NCBI GenBank assembly: GCA_018239675.1
Contig: JAFEGX010000027.1
Coordinates: forward strand, 1 to 43,777
Direction: 5' to 3'
Length of the DNA stretch: 43,777 nt
From: Verrucomicrobiota bacterium
GTDB taxonomy: Bacteria > Verrucomicrobiota > Verrucomicrobiia > Opitutales > Opitutaceae
Shown: piece by piece, positions 35,217-42,500 of the stretch
How positions within the stretch are numbered: the first letter of the stretch is position 1
Layout: every line of letters starts with the position of its first letter
Translations under genes and position numbers: made by a program
The notes under the pieces: model-generated
Databases searched by the model: none
What the model saw: the letters and a program-made list of their open reading frames with translations, nothing else
Told to the model about the DNA's origin: nothing

Positions 35217-35444
35217 ATGTCGCACGCTGCCACCCTTCATGTCGCTCCCAGCGGGGACGGCAGTTGGTTCGTCCAGAAGTCATGCGCCTCACGGGCCTCC
35301 GCCAGAAAGGATTCGCGCGCTGAGGCTGTGGTGTATGCGCGCAGATTGGCCAGCACTTCGGGCCTGAGTGTGTATGTGCATGCCAAGGATGGACGCGTAC
35401 TGAGCAGAATCAGCTACGCGGGTCAGGTCTCGGCGACGCGCTAG
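35217..35444 (+). CDS. DUF2188 protein
   Basis: 75-aa protein matching the small DUF2188 family: LHVAPSGDGSWFVQKSCASR, then ASARKDSRAEAVVYARRLA and VYVHAKDGRVLSRISYAG. Two beta-sheet halves around one helix are expected, like a short double-stranded RNA/hairpin-binding-like fold, but no function is established to my knowledge. I chose ATG 35217; an in-frame ATG 36 bases upstream adds nothing family-like. Two bases separate its stop from the next start, so the pair is translationally linked. Base composition is lower in G+C than the surrounding genes. Confidence 0.78.
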   Translation: MSHAATLHVAPSGDGSWFVQKSCASRASARKDSRAEAVVYARRLASTSGLSVYVHAKDGRVLSRISYAGQVSATR

Positions 35445-35446
35445 GA

Positions 35447-36214
35447 ATGGCGACCTATGATCGCAGTGTGTTCATCAATTGTCCCTTTGACGCGGACTAT
35501 CATCCGCTGTTTCGGCCGCTCATCTTTACGACGCTTTATTTGGGACTTCAGCCGCGCATCGCGTTCGAGCGCTCGGATGGCGGCGAACTGCGACTGAGCA
35601 AGATTCACAGACTCATCCGGGAGTCACGCTTCGGTATTCATGACTTGTCGCGCTGTCGGGCGGAACGCAAAGGCGAGTACTTCCGTCTCAATATGCCGCT
35701 CGAGCTGGGCATTGACTGCGGATGCAAGTGGTATGGCGGCCGCAGGTTTTCGCGGAAGCGGTTCCTGGTTCTGGAGAAACGCCGATGGGGCTACCAAAAG
35801 GCCCTTTCTGATCTGGCCGGCGCCGATATCAAGTCCCACGGCAATCAGCCGTGGAAAATGATCGAAGCCGTGCGCAACTGGCTGGTGCAAGAGGCGCAGG
35901 GCAGAACGCGTCCGGCGTCGGAGATCAGAACGAAGTTCCTCGCCTTCAGGGCGGCGCACTCTGAACGGTTGGAGCGCGATGGCTACACCAAGCGCGAAAT
36001 CGAGCTGCTCCCGCTTAACGAACTGAAACTGGCAATGGTGTCTTGGTTAAGGGCCGAGTGGAGCGCAAAACAGGTGAGACCGGGCGGCCTGGCCGCCGGA
36101 AATCCGGTCACTCGTCACTCGGCCTTCGTCACTGCGGCGCGTCGGGGCCGTAGAATTCGATCACGGGCTGGCCGGTCGAGAGGTGCACGCCGCGGTACAT
36201 GCCGGGGGTGTTGA
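35447..36214 (+). CDS. FINCPFD-type TIR-like / deoxyribosyltransferase-like protein with repeat-derived C terminus
   Basis: 255-residue frame. Residues 1-209 belong to an uncharacterised but widespread family with VFINCPFDADYHPLFRPLIF at the start, SKIHRLIRESRFGIHDLSR in the middle and NMPLELGID (83-90). The order of beta strand, serine-containing helix and a conserved glutamate in PLELG recalls TIR and nucleoside-deoxyribosyltransferase folds, which cut or transfer nucleotide bases; this is inference. From residue 210 (position 36074) the frame reads through an intergenic repeat and ends 86 bases inside the opposite-strand peptidase gene, so the natural stop seems lost; a TGA lies one base out of frame at 36075-36077. 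G+C about 53-55% in two counted lines against 67% in a neighbour. Confidence 0.75.
   Translation: MATYDRSVFINCPFDADYHPLFRPLIFTTLYLGLQPRIAFERSDGGELRLSKIHRLIRESRFGIHDLSRCRAERKGEYFRLNMPLELGIDCGCKWYGGRRFSRKRFLVLEKRRWGYQKALSDLAGADIKSHGNQPWKMIEAVRNWLVQEAQGRTRPASEIRTKFLAFRAAHSERLERDGYTKREIELLPLNELKLAMVSWLRAEWSAKQVRPGGLAAGNPVTRHSAFVTAARRGRRIRSRAGRSRGARRGTCRGC
36074..36126. repeat. heptad repeat, downstream border of the accessory island
   Basis: Starts directly after codon 209 of the preceding gene. Contains AGACCGGGCGGC (36077-36088) as in the upstream copy, a local palindrome GGCGGCCTGGCCGCC, and the tandem words GTCACTC, GTCACTC. Ends beside the stop codon of the isoaspartyl peptidase gene. Confidence 0.85.
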
Positions 36215-37199
36215 AGGGCATGGCGACGTTGCCGTGGCGGTCGAGGGCGATGACGCCGCCGCTGCCGCCGAGCTCGCCAATGCGCCGGATTGTGTCCGCG
36301 GCGGCGTCGGCCAGGCTCGCGTTGCGGTAGGCCATCTGGGCGGCGACGTCGTGACCGACCACTTCGCGGATGAAATACTCGCCCTGGCCCGTGGCGCTCA
36401 GCGCGCAGGTGGCATTGCTGGCATAGGTGCCCGCGCCGATCACGGCCGAGTCGCCGACCCGCCCGTAGCGCTTGTTGGTGAGGCCGCCGGTGGAGGTGCC
36501 GGCGGCGAGGTTGCCCGCGCGGTCGAGGGCGACGCAGCCCACGGTGCCGTACTTGAATTCGTTCACCCGGTATTCGTCGCCGGGATTGCCCGAGCCGATC
36601 CGCTCCCGCAGGAGGGCCGCCGACGGCTTGCCGCCGGCCTCGATGCGGCGGGCCTGCTCCAGCTGCTGCCGGCGGACTTCGGTGATGAAGTACTCGGCGG
36701 GCTCCAGCGCGTACCCCAGCTTTTTGGCGTAGGTCTCCGCACCGTCGCCGATCATCAGGACGTGGCCGGATTTTTCCATCACGTCGCGCGCCAGCGTGAT
36801 CGGGTTCCGGATGTGGTGCAGCCCGGCGACGGCGCCGGCCGCGAGGGTGCGGCCGTCCATGATCGAGGCATCCAGCTCGCAAACGCCCTCCGCGTTCAGG
36901 ACCGCGCCCTTGCCGGCGTTGAAGAGGGGCGAGTCTTCCATGACCCGGATGGCGGCCACGACCGCGTCGAGCGCCGGCCCGCCGCGGTCAAGAATCGCAT
37001 AGCCGGCGGCCAGCGCCTCGCCGAGCTTGGCGCGGTACTCCGCCTCGAGCGCGGGTGGCATGTTCTCGCGCAGGATGACGCCCGCGCCTCCGTGGATGAC
37101 GAGTCCGAACGTCGGGTTCTTCATGGGAGCAGGAGTGGCTTCGGCCGCCCGGAGGACGGCAGGTAGGATGAGAGCGACAAGAATCAGGTGGCGGAGCAT
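36129..37199 (-). CDS. iaaA: isoaspartyl peptidase / plant-type L-asparaginase, exported
   Basis: 356-aa N-terminal-nucleophile hydrolase that removes isoaspartyl residues from dipeptides and hydrolyses asparagine. A signal peptide (LRHLILVALILPAVLRAAEA) suggests a periplasmic enzyme. Family motifs: GLVIHGGAGVI, SPLFNAGKGAVLN, ELDASIMDG, and the autocleavage site KYGTVGCVALD with nucleophile Thr219, followed by GTSTGGLTNKRYGRVGD. The precursor is expected to split into alpha and beta chains before Thr219. ATG 37199 taken; another four codons upstream are open. Eight bases downstream of the GNAT gene, hence same operon. Confidence 0.95.
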   Translation of the reverse strand: MLRHLILVALILPAVLRAAEATPAPMKNPTFGLVIHGGAGVILRENMPPALEAEYRAKLGEALAAGYAILDRGGPALDAVVAAIRVMEDSPLFNAGKGAVLNAEGVCELDASIMDGRTLAAGAVAGLHHIRNPITLARDVMEKSGHVLMIGDGAETYAKKLGYALEPAEYFITEVRRQQLEQARRIEAGGKPSAALLRERIGSGNPGDEYRVNEFKYGTVGCVALDRAGNLAAGTSTGGLTNKRYGRVGDSAVIGAGTYASNATCALSATGQGEYFIREVVGHDVAAQMAYRNASLADAAADTIRRIGELGGSGGVIALDRHGNVAMPFNTPGMYRGVHLSTGQPVIEFYGPDAPQ

Positions 37200-37207
37200 G
37201 GCGGAAG

Positions 37208-37702
37208 TCACGGCCCGAGCCGGCGGCCCAGGATGAGCAGGTCGCGTTCGATTCCATCGAGGCGGGCGACGCGGGGGAGGTGGGCCCAGCGTGCAAACCC
37301 GTTCTTCTCAAAGAAACGAAGGCTGGGTTCATTGTGGGCGAAGATGTACCCAAGCAGGGTATGGAGCCCGAGCCGCGGGGCCGTCGTCACCGCTCGGTCG
37401 AGCAGTTCCTGGCCAAGCCCGGAGCGGCGCCGGGCCTCGGTTACATAGAGCGCGATCATTGCCGTGCCGTCGTATGCGGCCCGGGGATAGAACGTGTCGA
37501 AGCTGAGCCAGCCCACGATCTCGTGACCGTCCTCCGCGACCCACACCGGGCGCCGCGCCGGGTCATGGGCCTGCAGCCACGCCACCCGGCTGGCGACCGT
37601 CACCGGCTCAAGGTCGGCGGTCACCATGCGCCCTAGGACGATCGAATTGTAGATGCCAACGATGGCTGGCAGGTCGGACTCGCGGGCGTCGCGGATGGTC
37701 AT
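37208..37702 (-). CDS. GNAT-family N-acetyltransferase (phosphinothricin acetyltransferase-like)
   Basis: 164-aa acetyltransferase: IRDARESDLPAIVGIYNSIV at the start, WVAEDGHEIVGWLSF, the acetyl-CoA loop RRRSGLGQELLDRAV (R-x-x-G-x-G type), and HNEPSLRFFEKNGFARWAHL near the end. The overall pattern is the PAT/YncA-like branch that acetylates amino groups of amino-acid analogues or small amines; the actual substrate is unknown. ATG 37702 chosen over an upstream start that would read through the repeat. First gene of the pair with the isoaspartyl peptidase. Confidence 0.88.
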   Translation of the reverse strand: MTIRDARESDLPAIVGIYNSIVLGRMVTADLEPVTVASRVAWLQAHDPARRPVWVAEDGHEIVGWLSFDTFYPRAAYDGTAMIALYVTEARRRSGLGQELLDRAVTTAPRLGLHTLLGYIFAHNEPSLRFFEKNGFARWAHLPRVARLDGIERDLLILGRRLGP

Positions 37703-37714
37703 GGGCCTAGTTTG

Positions 37715-37851
37715 CACAGGAAGAAACGGAGAGGCCGAAGGCGAGGGGTTCCTCAAGAAACTCCAATCGTCACGACGTCGAACGCATCAGAAAGAATGCG
37801 TGTCCGGAGTCCATGGCAATGCCGCCTCCGTTCTCTCCGTTTCCTCCTGTG
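37715..37851. repeat. nine-base-period inverted repeat upstream of the GNAT gene
   Basis: Arms 37715-37732 and 37834-37851 match as reverse complements at 17 of 18 positions, with a spacer of about 100 bases. Words CACAGGAAG, AAACGGAGA repeat the vocabulary of 31131-31206. Lies in the promoter-side region of the GNAT gene and 3' of GlsB. Confidence 0.78.
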
Positions 37852-37887
37852 AGAACTTCTGTCGCGCCCTGTTCTTCGGATGACGCG

Positions 37888-38136
37888 TCATTTCTTGATG
37901 AACCGGAGCAGCCAGAGAAACGCCAGCGCGCCGAGCACCGCGAAGATCAGCTGGCCGATGAAGCTGTGGGCCGAGATGCCGACCAGCCCGAAGCCGAATC
38001 CGCCGAGAAAGGCGCCGATGATGCCGACGATCATGTTGCCGGCCACGCCGAAGCCCTTGCCCTTGCTGATCAGCCCGCTGATCCAGCCGGCCAGCGCGCC
38101 CAGGATGAGAAAGGTCAGGAAGCCCTGCAGGGTCAT
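37888..38136 (-). CDS. GlsB/YeaQ/YmgE-family small membrane protein
   Basis: 82-aa protein with three hydrophobic segments (residues about 3-22, 33-55, 60-79) and the family's glycine-rich pattern: FLILGALAGWISGLISKGKG, VGIIGAFLGGFGFGLVG and LIFAVLGALAFLWLL. Formerly annotated as transglycosylase-associated protein; no enzymatic activity is established. Family members are often stress-induced. It stands alone between two repeat arrays. Confidence 0.93.
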   Translation of the reverse strand: MTLQGFLTFLILGALAGWISGLISKGKGFGVAGNMIVGIIGAFLGGFGFGLVGISAHSFIGQLIFAVLGALAFLWLLRFIKK

Positions 38137-38192
38137 GCGGCAAGAATGCGGCCCCTCGGCAGCGTCGCGAGCGAAAAGGACTCGGCCGCGTT

Positions 38193-38290
38193 GCGGCCAG
38201 TGATGCGCGGCCAGTGACGAGGGACGAGTGACTAGTGACGAGCTTGGCTAGGCACCAATCCGGATTCGTGGCCCTGGTCACTCGTCCCTC
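38193..38290. repeat. heptad repeat with 14-bp perfect inverted repeat, upstream of GlsB
   Basis: GCGGCCAGTGA occurs at 38193-38203 and 38207-38217, 14 bases apart (twice seven), continuing as seven-base words to 38239. GAGGGACGAGTGAC at 38219-38232 is the exact reverse complement of 38277-38290. Same words as at 35083. Ends just before the stop codon of the next minus-strand gene. Confidence 0.85.
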
Positions 38291-38297
38291 GATCCGC

Positions 38298-38969
38298 CTA
38301 AGGCGACGCGGGTCGGGTGAACTCCATCTTGTTGGCCAGGTCGACGAGGCGCTCGCGGAGGATCTGGTTCTCCTCCTCCGTGGTCTTGTGGTAGGTGCTG
38401 CGCTCGGTGACCCGCTCGGCCAGCTCGGTGGTGATCACGTAGATGTTGCCGTTGCGGACGAAGATGAGATTGCCGCGCTTGGCAACGATGGGCGTGTCGT
38501 CCGCCCCGAGGATCGCCCGCTTGGCCGCGAACATCGAGCCGTTCGGCAGGAGCGTGTAGGCGATCAGCGCCCCGTCCATCACTCCCGGCGTGAACACCAC
38601 GCTCTCGACGCTGCCCCCGGGAAAGGCGTGCTGGAAATCCGGCATGACGTACGAGCTGAAGAAAAAGGCCAGGTAGTCCTTCAGGCCGCGGGTGGACAGC
38701 TCCCACCGTTGCGTGGCGTCCTGCGCGAACACGCCGATGCTGACGTGGAGATTGAAGGCGTCCTGGAAGGTGACGACATTGTCGGTGTCACGGATCGTTC
38801 CGCCGAGCTCGGGCAGGACCGGGATCGGCATGCGGAAGGTGCCGGTGGGCGAAATGTACACGCGTCCCTCGACGCGCCCCATCAAACCGGGCGCGGTGTC
38901 TTCCACCTGCGCGAGGAGCGGCGCCCCCAGCAGCAGCGAGGAAAGCAGGATGGTGCGCAACATCGTCAT
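38298..38969 (-). CDS. exported protein of unknown function
   Basis: 223 aa with a signal peptide (MLRTILLSSLLLGAPLLA, from the second methionine). The mature part begins with a beta-rich segment (GRVEGRVYISPTGTFRMPIP, then TIRDTDNVVTFQD), has FPGGSVESVVFTPGVMDGAL and NGSMFAAKRAILG, and ends with a charged helix (TTEEENQILRERLVDLANK). I do not recognise the family. It follows rsmA on the same strand after a hairpin; no functional clue from neighbours. Confidence 0.75.
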   Translation of the reverse strand: MTMLRTILLSSLLLGAPLLAQVEDTAPGLMGRVEGRVYISPTGTFRMPIPVLPELGGTIRDTDNVVTFQDAFNLHVSIGVFAQDATQRWELSTRGLKDYLAFFFSSYVMPDFQHAFPGGSVESVVFTPGVMDGALIAYTLLPNGSMFAAKRAILGADDTPIVAKRGNLIFVRNGNIYVITTELAERVTERSTYHKTTEEENQILRERLVDLANKMEFTRPASP

Positions 38970-38987
38970 GACTATTGCAGCGGACCG

Positions 38988-39007
38988 CCCCGGCTTTCAA
39001 GCCGGGG
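38988..39007 (-). terminator. palindromic hairpin directly after rsmA
   Basis: CCCCGGCTT/AAGCCGGGG, nine pairs around two bases, adjoining the rsmA stop codon (39008-39010). No T tract on either side, so it may act more as 3'-end protection than as a strong terminator; the next gene starts 18 bases further on. Confidence 0.6.
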
Positions 39008-39835
39008 CTATCTTCCTGATACCGCGAGCCGCTGCCAAAGTTCCACGGGAATGGTCTCGGCGCGAGCCTGGGCGGTGAATCCCGCCCGGGTCAATTCCGC
39101 CAGCCAGGCGGCGCCCCCGTCCGGGAGGAGCCCGCGCAGCAGCCCGCCCAGCTGCTTGCGTCGCTGCTGGAAGCACGCGCGGATCACGGTCTTGGCGGCC
39201 GACGCGAACACGTGTGGCGTCCCGCGGCGGACCAGGTGCAGGAGGTACGATTCGACCTCCGGCTTGGGGTAGAAGCAGGCTGCATCCACCCGGTGCCCCG
39301 GCGCAATTTCGTAGGCCGACTGGAGGAAGATCGAGATCGCGCCGAAGTCCTTGCCCCCCGGCCGCGCCGCATAGCGCTGCGCCGCCTCCTGCTGGAGCAT
39401 CAGGACCATCCGGTCCGGCAGCGGGCCGGACAGGACCGCGTCCATCCACGGCGTCGAGACCGCGTAGGGCAGGTTGGCCACGATCTTGAAAGGCCGATTG
39501 CCCGGAAATCCCGCGAGCGGCGATTCGACCGCATCACCTTCGAGGAGGTGAAGGCGCCCGCCGGCCGACGGAACGAGCGATTCCTCAAGGTGGTGGTGGA
39601 GATGGCGATCCTTCTCGACCGCCCATACCTCCGCGCCCGCTTCGAGCAGCGCGCCGGTCAGAGTGCCGAGCCCCGGGCCCACCTCGATGACGACGTCCTC
39701 TGCACCCACTTGGGCGAGTTCGAGGGACTTCCGGACGATGTTGCCGTCGACCAGGAAATTCTGCCCGAGGAAGCGCTTCGGCTGGTGGCCCAGCCGCGCG
39801 AGGAGTTCGCGGGTCGCGCTGGGGGAGAGCGGCAT
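39008..39835 (-). CDS. rsmA: 16S rRNA dimethyladenosine transferase RsmA (KsgA)
   Basis: Dimethylates two adjacent adenines in helix 45 of 16S rRNA (A1518 and A1519, E. coli numbering) with S-adenosylmethionine. 275 aa: KRFLGQNFLVDGNIV near the start, SAM motif IEVGPGLGTLTGALLEAG, acidic EKD, catalytic NLPYAVSTP, and C-terminal helical domain (ACFQQRRKQLGGLLRGL). Its start codon shares a base with the trpC stop (TGATG), so it is translated after trpC; the pairing appears incidental to function. Confidence 0.96.
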   Translation of the reverse strand: MPLSPSATRELLARLGHQPKRFLGQNFLVDGNIVRKSLELAQVGAEDVVIEVGPGLGTLTGALLEAGAEVWAVEKDRHLHHHLEESLVPSAGGRLHLLEGDAVESPLAGFPGNRPFKIVANLPYAVSTPWMDAVLSGPLPDRMVLMLQQEAAQRYAARPGGKDFGAISIFLQSAYEIAPGHRVDAACFYPKPEVESYLLHLVRRGTPHVFASAAKTVIRACFQQRRKQLGGLLRGLLPDGGAAWLAELTRAGFTAQARAETIPVELWQRLAVSGR

Positions 39836-40635
39836 CAGGTGGCCCGGAAGCTGGCAATCAGGGCGCCCGGGTCGGTGGCCCGCATCAGCGATTCGCCGAC
39901 CAGCACGGCATGCGCGCCGGCCGCCCGGACGCGGGCGGCGTCGGCCCCGGAGGCGATCCCGCTTTCGCTGACGGCGGTCACGCCGCGCGGAAACCGCGGG
40001 ATGAGGCGTTCGCTGAGACCGAGGTCGGTCTGGAAGATCGCGAGGTCCCGGTTGTTCACGCCGATGATCTTCGCGCCGTGGGCGACGGCGCGGTCGAGTT
40101 CGGATTCCTCATGGATCTCGTAGAGGGCGTCGAGACCGGCGGCGGCGGCGGCCTGGGCCAGGGGGCGGATCTCGGCATCCGCGAGGGCTCGGACAATGAT
40201 AAGGATGGCGCTGGCCCCGGCCTCGCGGGCCTGCCGCACCTGGATCGGGTGGACCATGAAGTCCTTCCGGAGGCAGGGAACCGCGGGCGGTGTCGACCGG
40301 AAATGCGCGGTGACGCCGGTCAAGTCGGCCAGATTTCCGCCGAAATACTTTTCATCGGTCAGCACCGAGAGGGCATCGGCGCCGGCGGCTTGGTAGCGGC
40401 GGGCCTGCTCAAGGGAGGACGCGCCGGCCTTGATGTCGCCGGCGGACGGCGAGCGGCGCTTGATTTCCGCGACCACGGCGAGGCGGCCGTCGGTCCGGCG
40501 CAGAGCGCCCGCGAACGACGGCGGCCGGGGAAGCCGGGCGTGCAGGTCGGCCAGCTCCGCCGGATCGACCGGACGGATCAGCGGGGCGATCTCACGCCGC
40601 TTCCAGGCCATGATTTCCGTGAGCTTGTCGGACAT
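39835..40635 (-). CDS. trpC: indole-3-glycerol phosphate synthase
   Basis: Closes the indole ring from carboxyphenylamino-deoxyribulose phosphate in tryptophan synthesis. 266-aa TIM barrel: LTEIMAWKRREI at the start, VAEIKRRSPSAGDI (catalytic lysine), ALSVLTDEKYFGG, CLRKDFMVHPIQV, YEIHEESELDRA, IGVNNRDL, VSESGIASG and VLVGESLMRA. ATG 40635 fits; 88 codons open upstream belong to the shadow of mazG. trpF is 34 kb away and no other trp genes are here. Confidence 0.96.
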   Translation of the reverse strand: MSDKLTEIMAWKRREIAPLIRPVDPAELADLHARLPRPPSFAGALRRTDGRLAVVAEIKRRSPSAGDIKAGASSLEQARRYQAAGADALSVLTDEKYFGGNLADLTGVTAHFRSTPPAVPCLRKDFMVHPIQVRQAREAGASAILIIVRALADAEIRPLAQAAAAAGLDALYEIHEESELDRAVAHGAKIIGVNNRDLAIFQTDLGLSERLIPRFPRGVTAVSESGIASGADAARVRAAGAHAVLVGESLMRATDPGALIASFRAT

Positions 40636-40738
40636 GCCGGGCAATAGCCGCAAAGAGGCGCGTCCGGGGCAAGAAACAATCGGCTCGGTCCCGGGTTTTC
40701 CTTTTGCGCTTTGGGCGGCTTTTTGCGGCCATATCCCC

Positions 40739-41407
40739 ATGAGTGCCATCGAGGACCTTTGCCGGACCATGGCCCGGTTGCGTGAGCCGGGCGGCTGCCC
40801 CTGGGACCAGGAACAGAACCACGCGACGCTGGTGCGCTGCCTGATCGACGAGGTGAGCGAATTGATCGACACCATCGACCGCCACGACCTGCCGCACATG
40901 CGGGAGGAGCTGGGCGACGTGCTGATCCAGATTGTCTTCCACGCCCGTCTCGCCGAGGAGGCGGGTCACTTCAATTTCGAGGACGTGGCGCGGGACATCA
41001 ACGACAAGCTCGTCCGGCGGCATCCGCATGTGTTCGGCGACGGCAAGCTCGACACCTCCGACCAGGTGATCGCCCAGTGGGAGGTCATCAAGGCGGGTGA
41101 GAAGAAGAACGGCCCGGCCAAGAGCGGCGTGTTCAAGCACCTGCCGCCGAAGCTCCCGGCCCTGATGTTTGCCGAGGCGGTGTGGAAGCAGATTCAGAAG
41201 GACCAGCTGCCGGCGGAGAAGAGCGTCGACGGGGCGCAGGTCCACGCCCTCAGCCGCTACCTCACGAGCGAGTCTCTCGGCCGGATGCTCTTCGAGCTGA
41301 CCGCGGCGGCGCGGGAAAAGGGGCTCGATGCCGAGGGCGCGCTGCGCCAGCACGCCACCCAGGTGATGCGCGATGTCGAGCAACGCGTCCAAGCCGCCCC
41401 TGCCTGA
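40739..41407 (+). CDS. mazG: nucleoside triphosphate pyrophosphohydrolase MazG
   Basis: Hydrolyses NTPs to NMPs and pyrophosphate, removing damaged nucleotides and modulating ppGpp. 222 aa with start IEDLCRTMARLREPGGCPWD, metal-binding EEVSELIDTID-type helix, REELGDVLIQIVFHARLAEE, KLVRRHPHVFGD and QWEVIKAGEKK. The second MazG repeat of the E. coli protein is degenerate, leaving a shorter helical tail. ATG 40739 follows ATATCCCC without Shine-Dalgarno sequence. Divergent from trpC; overlaps the recombinase gene by 35 bases. Confidence 0.94.
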   Translation: MSAIEDLCRTMARLREPGGCPWDQEQNHATLVRCLIDEVSELIDTIDRHDLPHMREELGDVLIQIVFHARLAEEAGHFNFEDVARDINDKLVRRHPHVFGDGKLDTSDQVIAQWEVIKAGEKKNGPAKSGVFKHLPPKLPALMFAEAVWKQIQKDQLPAEKSVDGAQVHALSRYLTSESLGRMLFELTAAAREKGLDAEGALRQHATQVMRDVEQRVQAAPA

Positions 41408-42326
41408 CCTTCCGGCCGACGTCCGGGACGAGTGGTGGACCCCGTTCGCGGAGCACCTGCTCCACGAGCGCCGCTATTCGCCGTACACGCTGCGCAACTA
41501 CTGGCAGGCGTTCGCTGATTTCCACGCCTGGCTGAAGGGCGCCGGGTTGGCCGACCGCGGACTCGACCGGCTCGGTTCGCGGGAGGTGCGCGACTTCATC
41601 ATCGAGTCACAGCGCCGCTACGGCCGCCGCACGCTGCATAATCACGTTTCCGGCCTACGCGCGTTCTACAAGTTCTGGCTGCGGCGGGAGCGCGTGGCGC
41701 GCAATCCGTTCGTCGGCGTGCCGCTCCCGAAGCTCGAACGGCGCCTGCCCAAATTCCTGACCGAGGAGCAGATGACCCGGCTTCTGGCCGCACCCCAGCA
41801 GCTGCTGGCGGCGGGCCAGTTGGACGAGTTCACCGCCCGGCGCGACCGGCTCGTGATGGAGCTCCTCTACGGCGGCGGGCTGCGCATCAGCGAGCTCGTG
41901 GGCCTGAACTACGGCACGATCGACCTCGACGACGGCGTGGCCCGCGTCCTCGGCAAGGGCCGGAAGGAGCGGCTGTGCCCGCTGGGCAAGGTGGCCACGG
42001 CGCTTCTGGCCACCTTCCGCTCCGAGCATGCCCGGCACACGTTGCCGCACTCGCCGGTGATCATCGACGCCCACCACCGCCGCCTGCCGGTGCGGCAGGT
42101 TCAGCTCCTGCTGAAACGCTACCTCGCGCACGCCGAGCTGCCGATGGACCTGACTCCGCACAAGCTTCGGCACTCCTACGCGACGCACCTGCTCAATGCC
42201 GGCGCCGACCTGCGGCTCGTGCAGGAGCTCCTCGGCCATGCCCAGCTCACCACGACGCAGGTCTACACCCACGTGAGCGTGGCGCGGCTGAAGGACATTC
42301 ACGCCAAGGCGCACCCGAGAGGCTGA
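41373..42326 (+). CDS. tyrosine recombinase XerC/XerD
   Basis: 317-aa tyrosine recombinase of the chromosomal dimer-resolution type. N-terminal SAM-like domain (FAEHLLHERRYSPYTLRNYW), catalytic residues Arg171 in GGGLRISEL, Lys195 in GKGRKER, His263 and Arg266 in HKLRHSYATH, His289 in LLGHAQLTTT and nucleophile Tyr298 in QVYTHV. Sequence alone does not separate XerC from XerD. It overlaps mazG by 35 bases, so this is a resident gene rather than a phage or island integrase. No dif site was recognised in the window by eye. Confidence 0.93.
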   Translation: MSSNASKPPLPDLPADVRDEWWTPFAEHLLHERRYSPYTLRNYWQAFADFHAWLKGAGLADRGLDRLGSREVRDFIIESQRRYGRRTLHNHVSGLRAFYKFWLRRERVARNPFVGVPLPKLERRLPKFLTEEQMTRLLAAPQQLLAAGQLDEFTARRDRLVMELLYGGGLRISELVGLNYGTIDLDDGVARVLGKGRKERLCPLGKVATALLATFRSEHARHTLPHSPVIIDAHHRRLPVRQVQLLLKRYLAHAELPMDLTPHKLRHSYATHLLNAGADLRLVQELLGHAQLTTTQVYTHVSVARLKDIHAKAHPRG

Positions 42327-42353
42327 CGCGGTGAAGATGGGCTTTTGAAGGGA

Positions 42354-42489
42354 TGGCCCACGGAAGACACGGAATACGCGGAAGGAATTCGAATGGACCA
42401 TGCCGAGCTGAGCCTCAGCTGGACACCGATCTGTGCACGGGCGCACCGAAGCAAAACCCTTCCGCGTGTTCCGTGTCTTTCGTGGGCCA
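42354..42489. repeat. 32-bp inverted repeat of nonads between xerC/D and hemL
   Basis: Arms 42354-42385 and 42458-42489 pair at 30 of 32 positions; the two mismatches are both G-U in a plus-strand transcript, so that RNA would pair fully. Nine-base words (CCCACGGAA, GACACGGAA, TACGCGGAA) make up the arm. The 72-base spacer contains a near-perfect palindrome AGCTGAG C CTCAGCT (42406-42420). It lies between convergent genes. Confidence 0.92.
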
Positions 42490-42500
42490 CTGATCCTGCT

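Noticed and set aside
35083-36126. Accessory island as a classical transposon
   Set aside because: No transposase, the bordering repeats are in direct rather than inverted orientation as whole units, and the same repeat family occurs at other sites without cargo.
36183-37166. 327-codon frame opposite the isoaspartyl peptidase gene
   Set aside because: Shadow; the minus strand has signal peptide and catalytic threonine motif.
41373-42326. Tyrosine recombinase as integrase of a genomic island
   Set aside because: It overlaps mazG, has Xer-type catalytic motifs and lies among core genes with no attachment-site duplication or tRNA beside it.
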